Of a stretch of 64,000 nt of DNA, positions 30,701 through 39,287 are shown piece after piece; positions within the stretch are counted from its first letter, which is position 1; each line of letters starts with the position of its first letter. Made by a program: the position numbers and the translations under genes. The notes beneath the pieces were generated by a model. That model had not been told where the DNA came from and ran no database searches. It worked only from the letters and a program-made list of their open reading frames with translations. Source of the stretch: Hymenobacter sp. PAMC 26628 (GTDB lineage: Bacteria; Bacteroidota; Bacteroidia; Cytophagales; Hymenobacteraceae); assembly GCF_001562275.1 (NCBI RefSeq), contig NZ_CP014304.1:2604001-2668000 (forward strand), in the 5' to 3' direction.

Positions 30701-31339
30701 TTAAACGGACAAGCCAAAAGCGGCTAATTGGGCGCAGGTCGAGGCGTAGCTTTCGTGGCAAATGCCCTGGATGCCCAGGCCAGCCGCCACGCCTACGAAT
30801 AGCGGCTGGTCTTCCAAGTACAGCACTTGCTTGGCCGGCGTTTGGGCCAGGTCGAGCGCCAGGCGGAAGATGGCTACGTCGGGCTTGCTGAGGTGGACGA
30901 AGCAGGAGGACACGAAAAAATCCACGAAGTCGGCCAGCCCGAACGTGTGAATCCGGTGGGCATTCAACTCGCGGGCCTCGTTGCTGACCACGGCTATCTT
31001 GAGATGGTAGTTTGCCTTTAATTGCCGCACCAGCGCCAACATCGGGGGGTAGGGCTGCGATTGGGCAAACATAAACTCCTGAAATGCCGCCGCGCTAAAC
31101 GACCGGGACCGGTAGAATACTACCTGCCGCAGGTAGTCGGCCAGGCTGAGGTGGCCCAGCTCGTAGGTGCTGAAAACCAACTGGTGCCGCCGTTCCACTT
31201 CCGCACCGTCCAGGCCGAAAGTAGTGGCCGCCAACTGGCGCGAGGCCAGGCCCCAGCCGTTGCTGAGCAGCACGCCCCCGATGTCCACAAACAGCGTGGT
31301 GATGGGGAGCGCACGGGCCGGGGGCGAAGGTTCCGTCAT
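30701..31339 (-). CDS. HAD-superfamily hydrolase (HAD-IA)
   Basis: 212 residues. Motif I reads FVDIGGVLL, motif II AVVSNE, the Lys motif LSKPDVAIFRLAL, and motif IV LYLEDQPLFV. As in the D-x-G-G-V subgroup, the second motif I Asp is Gly, so phosphatase activity is less certain than in classic HADs. It lies 16 bp before ackA. A role in sugar phosphate turnover is inference from context. Confidence 0.8.
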   Translation of the reverse strand: MTEPSPPARALPITTLFVDIGGVLLSNGWGLASRQLAATTFGLDGAEVERRHQLVFSTYELGHLSLADYLRQVVFYRSRSFSAAAFQEFMFAQSQPYPPMLALVRQLKANYHLKIAVVSNEARELNAHRIHTFGLADFVDFFVSSCFVHLSKPDVAIFRLALDLAQTPAKQVLYLEDQPLFVGVAAGLGIQGICHESYASTCAQLAAFGLSV

Positions 31340-31354
31340 TGGAAAGCGCGCGGG

Positions 31355-31642
31355 CTAGCGGCTGACGGCCTCCGCTTTTTTGTGGGTGGCCAGCCGGGGC
31401 GCGTGCTTGCCTACGCGGCGGGCAGCGGCTTTGCGGAGCACGGGCTGAACGGCTTTGGCAGCGGTTGCTTTACCGGCTTTGTGCTCTTTGGCCAGCAGCT
31501 TAGCGAACTTCCGAGCGAGTTTTTTGGCGGCGTTGGCCACGGTTTTTTGCAGCTTTTTGGCGTGCTTTTCACTGAGGCCGGTCAGGTTGGCTTGCATACT
31601 TTCGGCCAGAGCCGCCTGCAACTGGGATTCGGATTTTTTCAT
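31355..31642 (-). CDS. Small Lys/Ala-rich basic protein
   Basis: 95 residues, strongly basic, with repeats of the kind AAKKLARKFAKLLAKEHKAGKATAAKA predicted as long helix. It resembles histone-H1-like or nucleic-acid-binding tails by composition only; no family is recognised. It lies 15 bp before the HAD gene and 32 bp after the SDR, inside the operon behind site D. Confidence 0.6.
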   Translation of the reverse strand: MKKSESQLQAALAESMQANLTGLSEKHAKKLQKTVANAAKKLARKFAKLLAKEHKAGKATAAKAVQPVLRKAAARRVGKHAPRLATHKKAEAVSR

Positions 31643-31674
31643 CAGAGGGAAGGGCTGAGAATGGATGGGGGTGC

Positions 31675-32427
31675 TTATTTGGCCAGGTAGCCGCCATCGA
31701 CGGGGTAGTAGGCCCCGGTCACGAAGGAGGCTTTTTCAGAACTGAGCCAGATGACCAGCTCGGCCACTTCCTCCGACTTGCCTAAGCGGCCAATGGGGTG
31801 TAGCGCCACCAGCCCAGCCTTGGTTTCGGCCGAAAACGCGCCCAGCAGCGGCGTATCGATGTAGCCCGGCCCCACCGCGTTGATGCGGATGCCCTGGGCG
31901 GCGTATTCCTGGGCGGCTGTTTGGGTGAGGCCGATGACGCCGTGCTTGGCCGTGACGTAGCCCGCCAGCGTGGGCGTGCCCACCTGCCCCAGGATGGACG
32001 ACATGTTGATAATCGAGCCAGCGCCCTGCTTCAGCATCACTTCCAGCTCGTATTTGAGGCAGAAGAAAACGCTGTTCAGGTTCACATTGATAATCTTTTG
32101 CCAGCCTTCGAGCGAGTAGTCGGCCGTCAGGCTCAGCTCGCCGGTGATGCCGGCGTTGTTGCAGGCCACGTCGAGGGTGCCGAAGGCGGCCACGGTGGCT
32201 TGCACCAGCTGGCGGCACTGGGCGGGGTCGCCCACGTCGGCCTTGTAGAACTGGGCCTCGGCCCCGGCGGCCGTTAGCTTGGCCACCACCTGCTGGCCCT
32301 GCGCTTCGTCGATGTCCGACACCATGACTTTGGCCCCGTGCTGCCCGTAGAGCAGCGCCACGGCCCGGCCTATACCCGAAGCGGCCCCGGTAACCAGGGC
32401 GGTTTTTCCTTGCAAGTCCTTATCCAT
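31675..32427 (-). CDS. SDR oxidoreductase (glucose 1-dehydrogenase-like)
   Basis: 250 residues from MDKDLQGKTALVTG (32427); an ATG at 32463 adds 12 residues of no family match. TGAASGIG, NNAGITGEL, the Ser in NMSSILGQ, YVTAKHG with Tyr and Lys, and the C-terminal VTGAYYPVDGGYLAK are all classic. It is first in the operon that contains HAD, ackA, SDR, xfp and aldolase and it follows site D. Confidence 0.88.
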   Translation of the reverse strand: MDKDLQGKTALVTGAASGIGRAVALLYGQHGAKVMVSDIDEAQGQQVVAKLTAAGAEAQFYKADVGDPAQCRQLVQATVAAFGTLDVACNNAGITGELSLTADYSLEGWQKIINVNLNSVFFCLKYELEVMLKQGAGSIINMSSILGQVGTPTLAGYVTAKHGVIGLTQTAAQEYAAQGIRINAVGPGYIDTPLLGAFSAETKAGLVALHPIGRLGKSEEVAELVIWLSSEKASFVTGAYYPVDGGYLAK

Positions 32428-32503
32428 AAAATATGTGTTTTTTGCCCCGAAAGCGCGTGGCAACGCCGCCCGGTCCGGCTAGGGGTGGGAAGAAAGCCGG
32501 GCA

Positions 32504-32568
32504 TAAAGGTCCGCGCCGGGTCATTTCCATATCCTGACGATAATTTTCTGATTAACTGATTTTTGTCA
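32504..32568 (-). promoter_or_regulatory. Site D: tandem Crp/Fnr-like motifs before the phosphoketolase operon
   Basis: Reading toward the genes: TGAC-aaaa-ATCA (32557-32568), then AAAT-tatc-GTCA (32535-32546) 22 bp on, exactly 23 nt, then GACCTTTA (32504-32511). Transcription would start about 70 nt before the SDR gene and could run through to the CopB-like gene. Confidence 0.78.
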
Positions 32569-32578
32569 GGCTGCCAAT

Positions 32579-32616
32579 GAAGCCGGGGACAAGCCCAATA
32601 AAAAGGCCCCGGCTTC
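32579..32616 (-). terminator. Stem-loop between the USP gene and site D
   Basis: A perfect 10-bp stem GAAGCCGGGG/CCCCGGCTTC with an 18-nt loop, located beyond the end of the USP gene at 32703. It probably ends that transcript and insulates site D. Confidence 0.5.
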
Positions 32617-32702
32617 CATTGCTGGAAACCAGGGCCTGAAGCAGCTTTGCGGATTGGGAGGTGAATGTATTGGTAGTTAAGCAGGTAGCAGAGCCCTACC
32701 CC

Positions 32703-33536
32703 CTATTCCACCTCCGGCACCAATAGCACCGGCACCTGGCAGTGGCGCAGCACGGCGGCCGTGACGCTGCGGTGAAACAACCCGCCTAAAAAGCTGCGCG
32801 GCCGGGCGATGAGCACCAGCAAATCGGCTTGGGTCTCGGCCAGGGCCTGCAAAATGCCAGCCACCGGCGACGAATAGATTTCCTGACAGAGCCGGAGCGG
32901 CGCCTCGGGCGGTAGCAGGCCACTGGCCTGCACGTCGGCTAGCGCCAGGTGGCTCGACCGCGCCGCCTCGCCGGGGCCAGGCAGAATGTGGGCCACCGTG
33001 TAAGCCGCCGCCCAGGAAGCCAGCAGCGGCGCCACGGCCAGGCCCGCCGCGTTGGGCGTAAATGGCTCCCCGTCGACGGCCACCAGTACGCGGCGCGGCG
33101 GACCGGCGGCGGTGGCAGCAGCGGGTACCAGCAGCACCGGCCGGTGCGTATCCCGCAGCACGGGCAGCACCTGGCTACGCAGCAGCTCATCGAGCAGGCC
33201 TTGGTCGGGGCCTAGGCCCATGGCCAGCAGTAGCGGCTGGTAGCGGCGGATGGCCGCCGCCACGTCATCCAGCACAATGCCGCTGGCTTCCAGCACCTCA
33301 GTTGTCTCCGGCAGGCTGCGGGCCAGGGCCCGCAGCGCCGTCATGGTTTCGGCCTCGTTGAGGTCCAGTTCTTCCGTGGCCGCCGTCAGCAGTTCGGGCT
33401 CGCTCAGCACCGGGTAGAGGTAGCAATGCAGCAGGACCAGGCGTAGGCCCAGTGGGCGGCCTAAGGCAGCGGCGTACCGTGCCGTGTGGGCCGCCGCCTC
33501 GGGCAGATTCGCCAGCAGGAGAATGGAGGAGTTCAT
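32703..33536 (-). CDS. Universal stress protein, tandem two-domain
   Basis: 277 residues. It begins MNSSILLLANLPEAAAHTARYAAALG; the second domain starts near PRRVLVAVDGEPF. The last loop reads LLVLIARPRSFLGGLFHRSVTAAVLRHCQVPVLLVP, the same non-canonical loop as in two other USPs of the window. It lies downstream of the BON gene and a small gene in the same direction, so site E probably controls all three. Confidence 0.85.
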   Translation of the reverse strand: MNSSILLLANLPEAAAHTARYAAALGRPLGLRLVLLHCYLYPVLSEPELLTAATEELDLNEAETMTALRALARSLPETTEVLEASGIVLDDVAAAIRRYQPLLLAMGLGPDQGLLDELLRSQVLPVLRDTHRPVLLVPAAATAAGPPRRVLVAVDGEPFTPNAAGLAVAPLLASWAAAYTVAHILPGPGEAARSSHLALADVQASGLLPPEAPLRLCQEIYSSPVAGILQALAETQADLLVLIARPRSFLGGLFHRSVTAAVLRHCQVPVLLVPEVE

Positions 33537-33576
33537 AACAACTAGTAGTAAAACAGGGGGTTGCGCTCAGCGTAGC

Positions 33577-33798
33577 CTATTCGGTGGGCAACGTCCCAGC
33601 GAGGGGAAAAACCGGACTAACTACTGGGGTCTCGTCCACAAAGTCCGGTGCGGAATAGTCCGCTTCCCAGCCATCGGGCGTCATGGTGGCGTCGGCTTCC
33701 CGAGTAATGCGCAGGGTGGCCGGGCTCACGGCGCCCGCCTCGTAGTAGCTCGCCGTGTGCGATGGGCCGATGGAGCCGGGGCGGGGGAGCGAGCGCAT
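33577..33798 (-). CDS. Small hypothetical protein
   Basis: 73 residues, no hydrophobic segment, with a Pro- and acid-rich C-terminal half (DYSAPDFVDETPVVSP). It lies 9 bp after the BON gene stop and 40 bp before the USP, so it fits an operon of three. No family is recognised, and the start is uncertain. Confidence 0.45.
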   Translation of the reverse strand: MRSLPRPGSIGPSHTASYYEAGAVSPATLRITREADATMTPDGWEADYSAPDFVDETPVVSPVFPLAGTLPTE

Positions 33799-33807
33799 AG
33801 CCTTGGT

Positions 33808-35262
33808 TTAAAGCAGTTTGGAGGCAGCAATCAGCAGGCAGTTGTCCACGTCCTGCGCGCCGGCCTCGTGGGCATCGTAGGCCGCCTGCTCGCGGTCGAG
33901 CCAGGTATCGACGGTACCGGTGAGGGTGGCGCGGCCGTTTTCGACCAGCACTTCGATGGCCTGGTTGTGCAGGCTGGCCGACCAGAAGTACAGCGTGCGG
34001 ATGCGCTCGGCCAGCGCAAAATCCGAATTCGGATGGGCGGCGGGCCGCAGTGCGCCGGGATACCAGGCGGCGGGCGAGCCGGCAAAGCCGGTGCTGCCCA
34101 GTACGCGCACGTTGTTCTCGACCTCGGCCACGCCGTTCACGCCAGCGACGACCTCTGAGGCCTGGGCCTGCTCGAAGTGGCTGTTGACCTGCCCGTAAAG
34201 GTGCACCTTGCCGTTGGTCACGCGCAGGTTAAAGTCAAAAAAGCTCACGTAGGGGTCACGGGCCAGCGCATCCAGAATGGACTGGTGCACCACCACATCG
34301 GGCGTGAACCAGTGGGTGCGCACCTTCAGCAGATTATGCACGTTCCAGACGCCCACCACGTGGCGGGCGTCGTACTCGGCGCTTTGCTTGGCACGCAGGC
34401 TGCTCACCTCGCCGGTCAGCGTCACCACGGCATTGTGGACCGCTACTATTGGCTGATACGAGAGCACGCGCGGGTCGTAGCGGAAGGTAGCGAGCACGGC
34501 CTGGGCAATGTCTTCATTGCTGCGCTGGGCGAACTTTTCGCGCCGCATATCGGCACTCAGTGCCCAATAGGCCACAAATAGGTCCAGAGCATCGACACGG
34601 CTGGCCCCGGCCTGGTAGGCCACGGCTACCACCTGCGCCCGCTCGGCGGCGGTGCCCACGGTGCCGCTCAGGTGTACTACCCGGTCGTTGGTGCGCACTT
34701 CGACCAGGGCGCTATTCACCCGAATATCCCAGGCCAGCAGCTCGCGGATTTGGATACTGATTTCGGCATCCGAGTTCTGGATTTCGCCCCAGCGAATAGT
34801 CAACTCGTCGGTGACGAGGCGGCGCACGCCGTGCACGCCCCGCAGTACGCGCAGCACCAACTGCTGCTCGGCCCACGACTGCACCACGCCGGTGGGTGCC
34901 ACCACGCCGTCGGCTACGGTGCAGGCCACGTTGTAATCGGTAGTGGCGGGGTCGGCGCTCAGGGCTTGGGTCACGGCGTGGTATAGCTCGTCGTTGGGTA
35001 CATCGGGCGTGCTGATGAGTAACTCGTTGACTACCCCCCGCACGCCGCGCACGGCCAGGACAATTTCCTCGGCCCGCTCGCTGGCCAGCAGGTTGTCGGT
35101 GATGCCGGTCAGCTTCACAATGCCCTCGTGGGTGGCCACGTCAATCAGGTGCGCGGGCACCCCCTTTTTGGTAAGAAAAAACAGCTCGATGGCGGCCGTA
35201 ATGTCGGCATCCGACAGGTGCTCGGTAGCGGTCGGTGGGGCGAAGGTTTCCAGGGTTTGCAT
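33808..35262 (-). CDS. Six-BON-domain protein
   Basis: 484 residues from MQTLETFAPP (35262); an ATG at 35304 is rejected because it overlaps the predicted -7 element. Six BON domains follow each other with the recurrent pattern V..G.V.L.G.V......A......GV..V.N.L.V, at about residues 20-85, 95-165, 175-240, 250-325, 330-400 and 415-480. BON proteins usually have one to three domains. No signal peptide or lipobox is seen, so a cytosolic or leaderless location is implied. An interrupted paralog is at 11107-12534. Confidence 0.88.
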   Translation of the reverse strand: MQTLETFAPPTATEHLSDADITAAIELFFLTKKGVPAHLIDVATHEGIVKLTGITDNLLASERAEEIVLAVRGVRGVVNELLISTPDVPNDELYHAVTQALSADPATTDYNVACTVADGVVAPTGVVQSWAEQQLVLRVLRGVHGVRRLVTDELTIRWGEIQNSDAEISIQIRELLAWDIRVNSALVEVRTNDRVVHLSGTVGTAAERAQVVAVAYQAGASRVDALDLFVAYWALSADMRREKFAQRSNEDIAQAVLATFRYDPRVLSYQPIVAVHNAVVTLTGEVSSLRAKQSAEYDARHVVGVWNVHNLLKVRTHWFTPDVVVHQSILDALARDPYVSFFDFNLRVTNGKVHLYGQVNSHFEQAQASEVVAGVNGVAEVENNVRVLGSTGFAGSPAAWYPGALRPAAHPNSDFALAERIRTLYFWSASLHNQAIEVLVENGRATLTGTVDTWLDREQAAYDAHEAGAQDVDNCLLIAASKLL

Positions 35263-35303
35263 GGGCGTGGGAAAAGGAAAAAACGGAAGATGTGAACCGG
35301 CCA

Positions 35304-35368
35304 CAAACTTCCGCCCCGCATGCTGGCAGTGTCCTGACGATTATCGCCTTATTGCTTGACCTTTGTCA
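35304..35368 (-). promoter_or_regulatory. Site E: tandem Crp/Fnr-like motifs before the BON-USP operon
   Basis: Reading toward the gene: TGAC-aaag-GTCA (35357-35368), then CGAT-aatc-GTCA (35335-35346) 22 bp on, exactly 23 nt, then GAAGTTTG (35304-35311). This position rules out the ATG at 35304 as the BON start. Confidence 0.8.
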
Positions 35369-35492
35369 GGTTGCCCCACCAGGAGGCGCTACTCGGCTCC
35401 GGCCGGCCGCTACAGTACCCGGCTTAGCCGCAGGCCCCAGCCGGCGGCGCGCCAGCGCACGAGAAAACGCTTCATGAAAAGGGGCACTATAG

Positions 35493-36113
35493 CTACTGGG
35501 GGCGGGGTATTTTCCGGCCGTTGGCCGTGAGCGTGATGGTGCGGCTGAGGGCAGTTTCGCAGGTGGCCATTTCGTAGGTGAGGCCCCCGGTGCGGGCATT
35601 GGTTACCTCAATAGCGCGGCAGAACGCGCGGGTGGGGTAGTACGTAGTCAGGGTGTGCTTTATAGAGAGTGACAGGGCGGTGAGCGCCATATCCTGACCC
35701 GTGGCTTCCACATCGCCCTCCATGCTGAACCTCACCAGCCGGCGGGTCTGGTTTTGGGTGTAGCTGGCCTGGTACCAGTCATGAAACCGGCGCCACGTCA
35801 CTTGCCGGGCCTGCGGGTACTGCTGAAACATCGCCCCGAAGGCTAGCGGCGGCACGTCGGCGGCCGCCATGGCCTGCGCGTGGGCCGCCGGGCCCGGCAG
35901 CAAGGCCACTAAAAGCAACCAAAGGAGTTCCAGGAGGACGCAGCTACGGGCCTTTTCGGTACTGCGGGCTGCCAGTTGGCGCGGTGGTACCACTTCTGGT
36001 GCCGGCCCTAGCACGGCTGGTAAATTTGCGCAGGCGCTATCCTCAAAAGTGGGGCAGCGGGGGCCCACGGCAGCCGAGCAAACAATGTAGTGGGGACCAT
36101 TTAAAGGGAGCAA
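35493..36113 (-). CDS. Secreted PepSY-like protein (second copy)
   Basis: 206 residues as an open frame, but a signal-like segment (LLELLWLLLVALLPGPAAHAQA) lies about 60 residues in, so the true start may be a non-ATG codon near 35945. After it comes the same pattern as in the protein at 852-1283: VPPLAFGAMFQQYP then W......Y.ASY, and later YEMATCE. Two Cys residues suggest a periplasmic disulfide. It is a single gene behind site F. Confidence 0.6.
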   Translation of the reverse strand: MLPLNGPHYIVCSAAVGPRCPTFEDSACANLPAVLGPAPEVVPPRQLAARSTEKARSCVLLELLWLLLVALLPGPAAHAQAMAAADVPPLAFGAMFQQYPQARQVTWRRFHDWYQASYTQNQTRRLVRFSMEGDVEATGQDMALTALSLSIKHTLTTYYPTRAFCRAIEVTNARTGGLTYEMATCETALSRTITLTANGRKIPRPQ

Positions 36114-36142
36114 AGTATCAAGAGCAAGAAGAATAAGCCGCC

Positions 36143-36208
36143 CAAAAGTAGATGCGCCTACCCCCGCCTCTCATGACAAAACTCATCCGAAAGAGGTGAG
36201 CTTTGTTA
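36143..36208 (-). promoter_or_regulatory. Site F: tandem Crp/Fnr-like motifs, weaker distal copy
   Basis: Reading toward the gene: TAAC-aaag-CTCA (36197-36208), then TGAG-tttt-GTCA (36174-36185) 23 bp on, exactly 23 nt, then TACTTTTG (36143-36150), a perfect match to TAnnTTTG. The stretch 36209-36477 beyond it holds no convincing gene. Confidence 0.65.
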
Positions 36209-36477
36209 AGTATCGCCACCGCTGTAGCTCGGGGTGCTGACGGGCTGGGCATCGGCCAGAAACTTTTGCAGGTTGTAGCTAGGCTTGAGGCACTTAGTTA
36301 AGAAGGGGTTTATTTAACGCGATTTTCTAACTAATCCACGGCATGAACGCCCGGAATGTCTGCTATCTGGAGTACCGCGTTAGCTGCCCGGCCAAGGTGC
36401 GCCTGGCAGGCTTAGCTTGAGCTCGCTGGCAAGTAATTGCTTCAGCAAGTGGCTTCTGTAGTGAGCGCTGCCGGGCG

Positions 36478-37086
36478 TCACAGGGATTCATCGGGCGTAG
36501 TCAGGTACACTAGCAGGGGCCCCAGTTGGGCTAGCGGCACGATATAATCAGCTGCTACAACCGTTAGCGCGTGCGCGGGCATAGTTGGCTGCTCGGCATC
36601 GCGCGGGTCTTGCACGATGACCAAGCCCCCCAACTGTTGCACCCACCAGAGCCCCGCGGAACCATCGTTCAGGTAGCCCGTAAGCACGACGCCAATCACG
36701 TGCGGGCCATAGGCATAAGCGACCGAGCGAAACAAAGCGTCGATGGATGGCCGGAACCGATTTTCCTTCGGCCCACGCGTCACCAGCACCTGGTTGCCGT
36801 TCAGCAGCAAATCGTGGTCGGGCGGGGCTATGTACATAACTCCTGCCTCAATAAGCTCTCCGTCTTGCGGGTGCTTGACCTTCAGCATCGATACGGAGTC
36901 GAGCAGCTGCGGCAGCATAGTAGGCGAATTGGGCGCCACGTGCAGCACCACCAAAATGGAGGCTGGAAAATCAGCGGGCAGGGTTTTAACCGGTTGCAGC
37001 AAGGCAGAAACACCCCCCGCCGAAGCCCCAATAACGACGATGTCCCGCGGGTATACTTGAGCTTTTTGTGGGGAGTGCGCGGCCAT
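36478..37086 (-). CDS. Stand-alone CheB methylesterase-domain protein
   Basis: 202 residues from MAAHSPQKAQVYPRD (an ATG 7 codons earlier is possible). The catalytic triad of CheB is visible: Ser in VIGASAGGVSALL, His in LVVLHVAPNSP, Asp in GVVLTGYLNDGSAGL (usually LTGMGNDG). The CheY-like receiver domain of true CheB is absent and no chemotaxis gene is nearby. Such solitary domains are common in Bacteroidota and may act in other signalling. It lies behind site H. Confidence 0.85.
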   Translation of the reverse strand: MAAHSPQKAQVYPRDIVVIGASAGGVSALLQPVKTLPADFPASILVVLHVAPNSPTMLPQLLDSVSMLKVKHPQDGELIEAGVMYIAPPDHDLLLNGNQVLVTRGPKENRFRPSIDALFRSVAYAYGPHVIGVVLTGYLNDGSAGLWWVQQLGGLVIVQDPRDAEQPTMPAHALTVVAADYIVPLAQLGPLLVYLTTPDESL

Positions 37087-37174
37087 AGCTATGCTACTGC
37101 CAAGCAAATAGCGCTTGTAGGATTAAGTCGGACGGGGCCCGTTTTGAGCAGCCAAGAGGCTCAGTAGTCTTTTG

Positions 37175-37239
37175 TAAAAGTACGCCCTAGCCAGTGCCAC
37201 CGCCATGATGAAAGTTATCCGACTGGATGACGCTTAGCA
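37175..37239 (-). promoter_or_regulatory. Site H: tandem Crp/Fnr-like motifs before CheB, weak distal copy
   Basis: Reading toward the gene: TGCT-aagc-GTCA (37228-37239), then TAAC-tttc-ATCA (37206-37217) 22 bp on, exactly 23 nt, then TACTTTTA (37175-37182). It was recognised by spacing as much as by sequence, so it is the least certain on motif quality alone. Confidence 0.6.
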
Positions 37240-37302
37240 AAAGATGCCCTGGTACCCGCCGCAGTGACCCGTCACAAAGGCGCCCGGCGCGTAGGGCACG
37301 GA

Positions 37303-38764
37303 CTACGACTTGGGGCCAAACAACCCCCGGCGGATTACCTCGTCGCGCTGGTAGAGGTCGGGCAGGAAGCGCAGGTGGCCGCCCTCGGCCGTGCAGGTGG
37401 CGTAGCGCACAAACAGCGCGATGGACCGGCGCAGCGGCACGTCTCGGGGGCGGGGCTGGCGGGCGCACTCGGCCTCGCTGGGCAGCTGCACCGGCTGGCC
37501 GCCGCGCCGCAGCAGGTAGGCGGCCAGCGCCAGGGGCTGCTCCAGGCGGATGCAGCCGTGGCTCAGCGCCCGATAGGGTTGGGCAAAAACCTGGCGCAGG
37601 GGCGTGTCGTGCACGTACACCGAGTAGGGGTTGGCGAAGCGGAATACGATGTTGCCCAGCGCGTTCTCACAGCCCGCCGACTGCCGCACGGTGTAAGCGA
37701 AATGCTGGGCGCTTACAAGCGCCCAATTGATGCCGCTCGGGTCGAGTAGCCGGCCCCGGCCGTCGTAGAGGGCATAGTTGTTGCGGGCCAGGTAGCCGGG
37801 GTCGCGCTGGAGGTGGGGCAACATTTCCTTCACCGCGATGGAGCGGGGCACGTGCCAGTCGGGGGCCAGCGTGAAGTGGTCGATGGTGCTGCTGAGCGTC
37901 GGCGTGGGCGTGTCGGGCTTGCCCACCACCACCCGGTGGCGGCGCAGCACCGAGTCATGGGCGACCAACAGCAGCTCGCAAGCGGGCAGGTTCACCAGCA
38001 CGTAGGCGGAGTCGGCCGCGGGCAGCGCCTCCCAGCGCCAGCGCTCCAGGTTGACGGACACTTGCTCGTAGCGGGCTTGGTGCTGCACCGCCGAATCCGG
38101 GACCGTGGGCAGCCTAAGCCAGCTGGCCAGCGCCTGCTGCAACTGGCGATATTCGCGGTTGGTCGGCTGCCCAGCGAGCAGGGCGGTGCCCACCGCGTGG
38201 CTCGCCAGTCCCGCCCGTAGCCGCGCCGCCGGCTGTCCGGCCGGTCCCGCCAGCCGCTCCCGCGCCGATGCGGTGTAGCGCCGCAGCCGCCCGCGGCTGA
38301 GGTCGCGCAGGAAGCGCAGCCCCGCATCGCTGAGATACACGTCGAAGCGGGCGAGCTGATGCGCACGCTGGGCCGGCGTGCCAGGCTGGGCAAGCGAGTC
38401 GCGCAGGGCCCCCAGGCGGGCGCTACCGTAATCCGCCGGGCGCAGGCCGTGCGCGGGGGCCTGGGCCAGCACCTCCAGGGCGGCCAGCGGCCAGCCAGGC
38501 GGGCGCGGGGGTAGCGCCGTAAAAAGCCCGCACCTCGGCCCCGGCCTGCAAGCCCAGCTGCGCATCCAGGCGGCGAGCGCTGCCGGCCACAGTCGTATCC
38601 AGTAACGCCCGGACGAGCGAGTCCACTGGCATATTCTTCTGATTTTCAGTTACCAATGGCTGCGTAGGTAGTAGCCGCGATGCCGTAGGTGCCGAGCCGC
38701 ACTGCGCGGCCAGCAGCAGGCCCACGCCGGTGCCAAGGAGCCGGATAGCAGGGAGAAAAACCAC
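37303..38764 (-). pseudogene. L,D-transpeptidase (YcbB-like), frameshifted
   Basis: One frame (38764 to about 38490) gives a signal-like N-terminus and GLQAGAEVRAFYGATPAPAWL. The other (to 37303) continues AALEVLAQAPAHGLRPADYG, as in the YcbB-like family with its peptidoglycan-binding-like region. The YkuD catalytic motif YRALSHGCIRLEQP with the nucleophile Cys is intact. A 1-nt change near 38480-38495 in a GC-repetitive stretch breaks the frame. If it is a sequencing error, this is a functional 3-3 crosslinking enzyme of about 485 residues. It is the last gene after ldhA and BLUF. Confidence 0.8.
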
Positions 38765-38776
38765 GGGGGAAGCGGG

Positions 38777-39253
38777 CTAAAGGTGGCGGGTGGGGAGGCT
38801 GTCCAGCGGATGGGCCGGGCCGGTTTCGACAGCCCCCTGGGCCACAAAGGCTGCCAGCAGGGCCATCAGCTGGGGGCGGGGGTAAGGCCGGTGCGCCAGG
38901 CCCAGGCCGTCGGGCGGGGCCTCGCCCAGCAGGGCGCGCAGGTCGTCGGGGTGGGCCATGCGGCAGCCCATCGCCCAGCCGGCAAAGCTGCGGGCGGCAC
39001 AGGGCCCCTCGCCCAGTACCTGGCAGTGAAAGTGCCGCGTATCAGACAAGATAACGTGGTAGTAGAGGTGCCGCACGGCCGTTTTAGGGCCTTCCAGTAC
39101 CTGCAAAAACCGCCCGTCGGCCGTGTGCAACAGCACCCCCGAAATGTTGTGCGCCTGGTTGTGGGTCCGGCCCCGGTGCAATAGGGCGGCCAACTCGGGC
39201 GCGCCGAAATCGCCCATCGCCTGGCTCTGGTAAATTAGTTGGTACGGGTTCAC
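38777..39253 (-). CDS. BLUF-domain blue-light sensor
   Basis: 158 residues from GTG 39251-39253, giving the classic start VNPYQLIYQSQAM with the flavin-facing Tyr; an ATG 60 codons upstream lies inside ldhA in another frame. NISGVLLHTADGRFLQVLEGP with the conserved Asn and Gln, then HLYYHVILSDTRH, complete the fold. BLUF proteins bind FAD and sense blue light; this one has only a short extra C-terminal helix and no output domain. It lies 34 bp after ldhA and 12 bp before the transpeptidase gene. Confidence 0.88.
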   Translation of the reverse strand: MNPYQLIYQSQAMGDFGAPELAALLHRGRTHNQAHNISGVLLHTADGRFLQVLEGPKTAVRHLYYHVILSDTRHFHCQVLGEGPCAARSFAGWAMGCRMAHPDDLRALLGEAPPDGLGLAHRPYPRPQLMALLAAFVAQGAVETGPAHPLDSLPTRHL

Positions 39254-39287
39254 AGGGACTAAAGGCAGATGAGAAAGGTGGGGCAGG

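Noticed and set aside
36209..36477. Possible short coding remnant between site F and CheB
   Set aside because: A short minus-strand frame reads AVLQIADIPGVHAVD then stops, but there is no supporting upstream sequence or family match.
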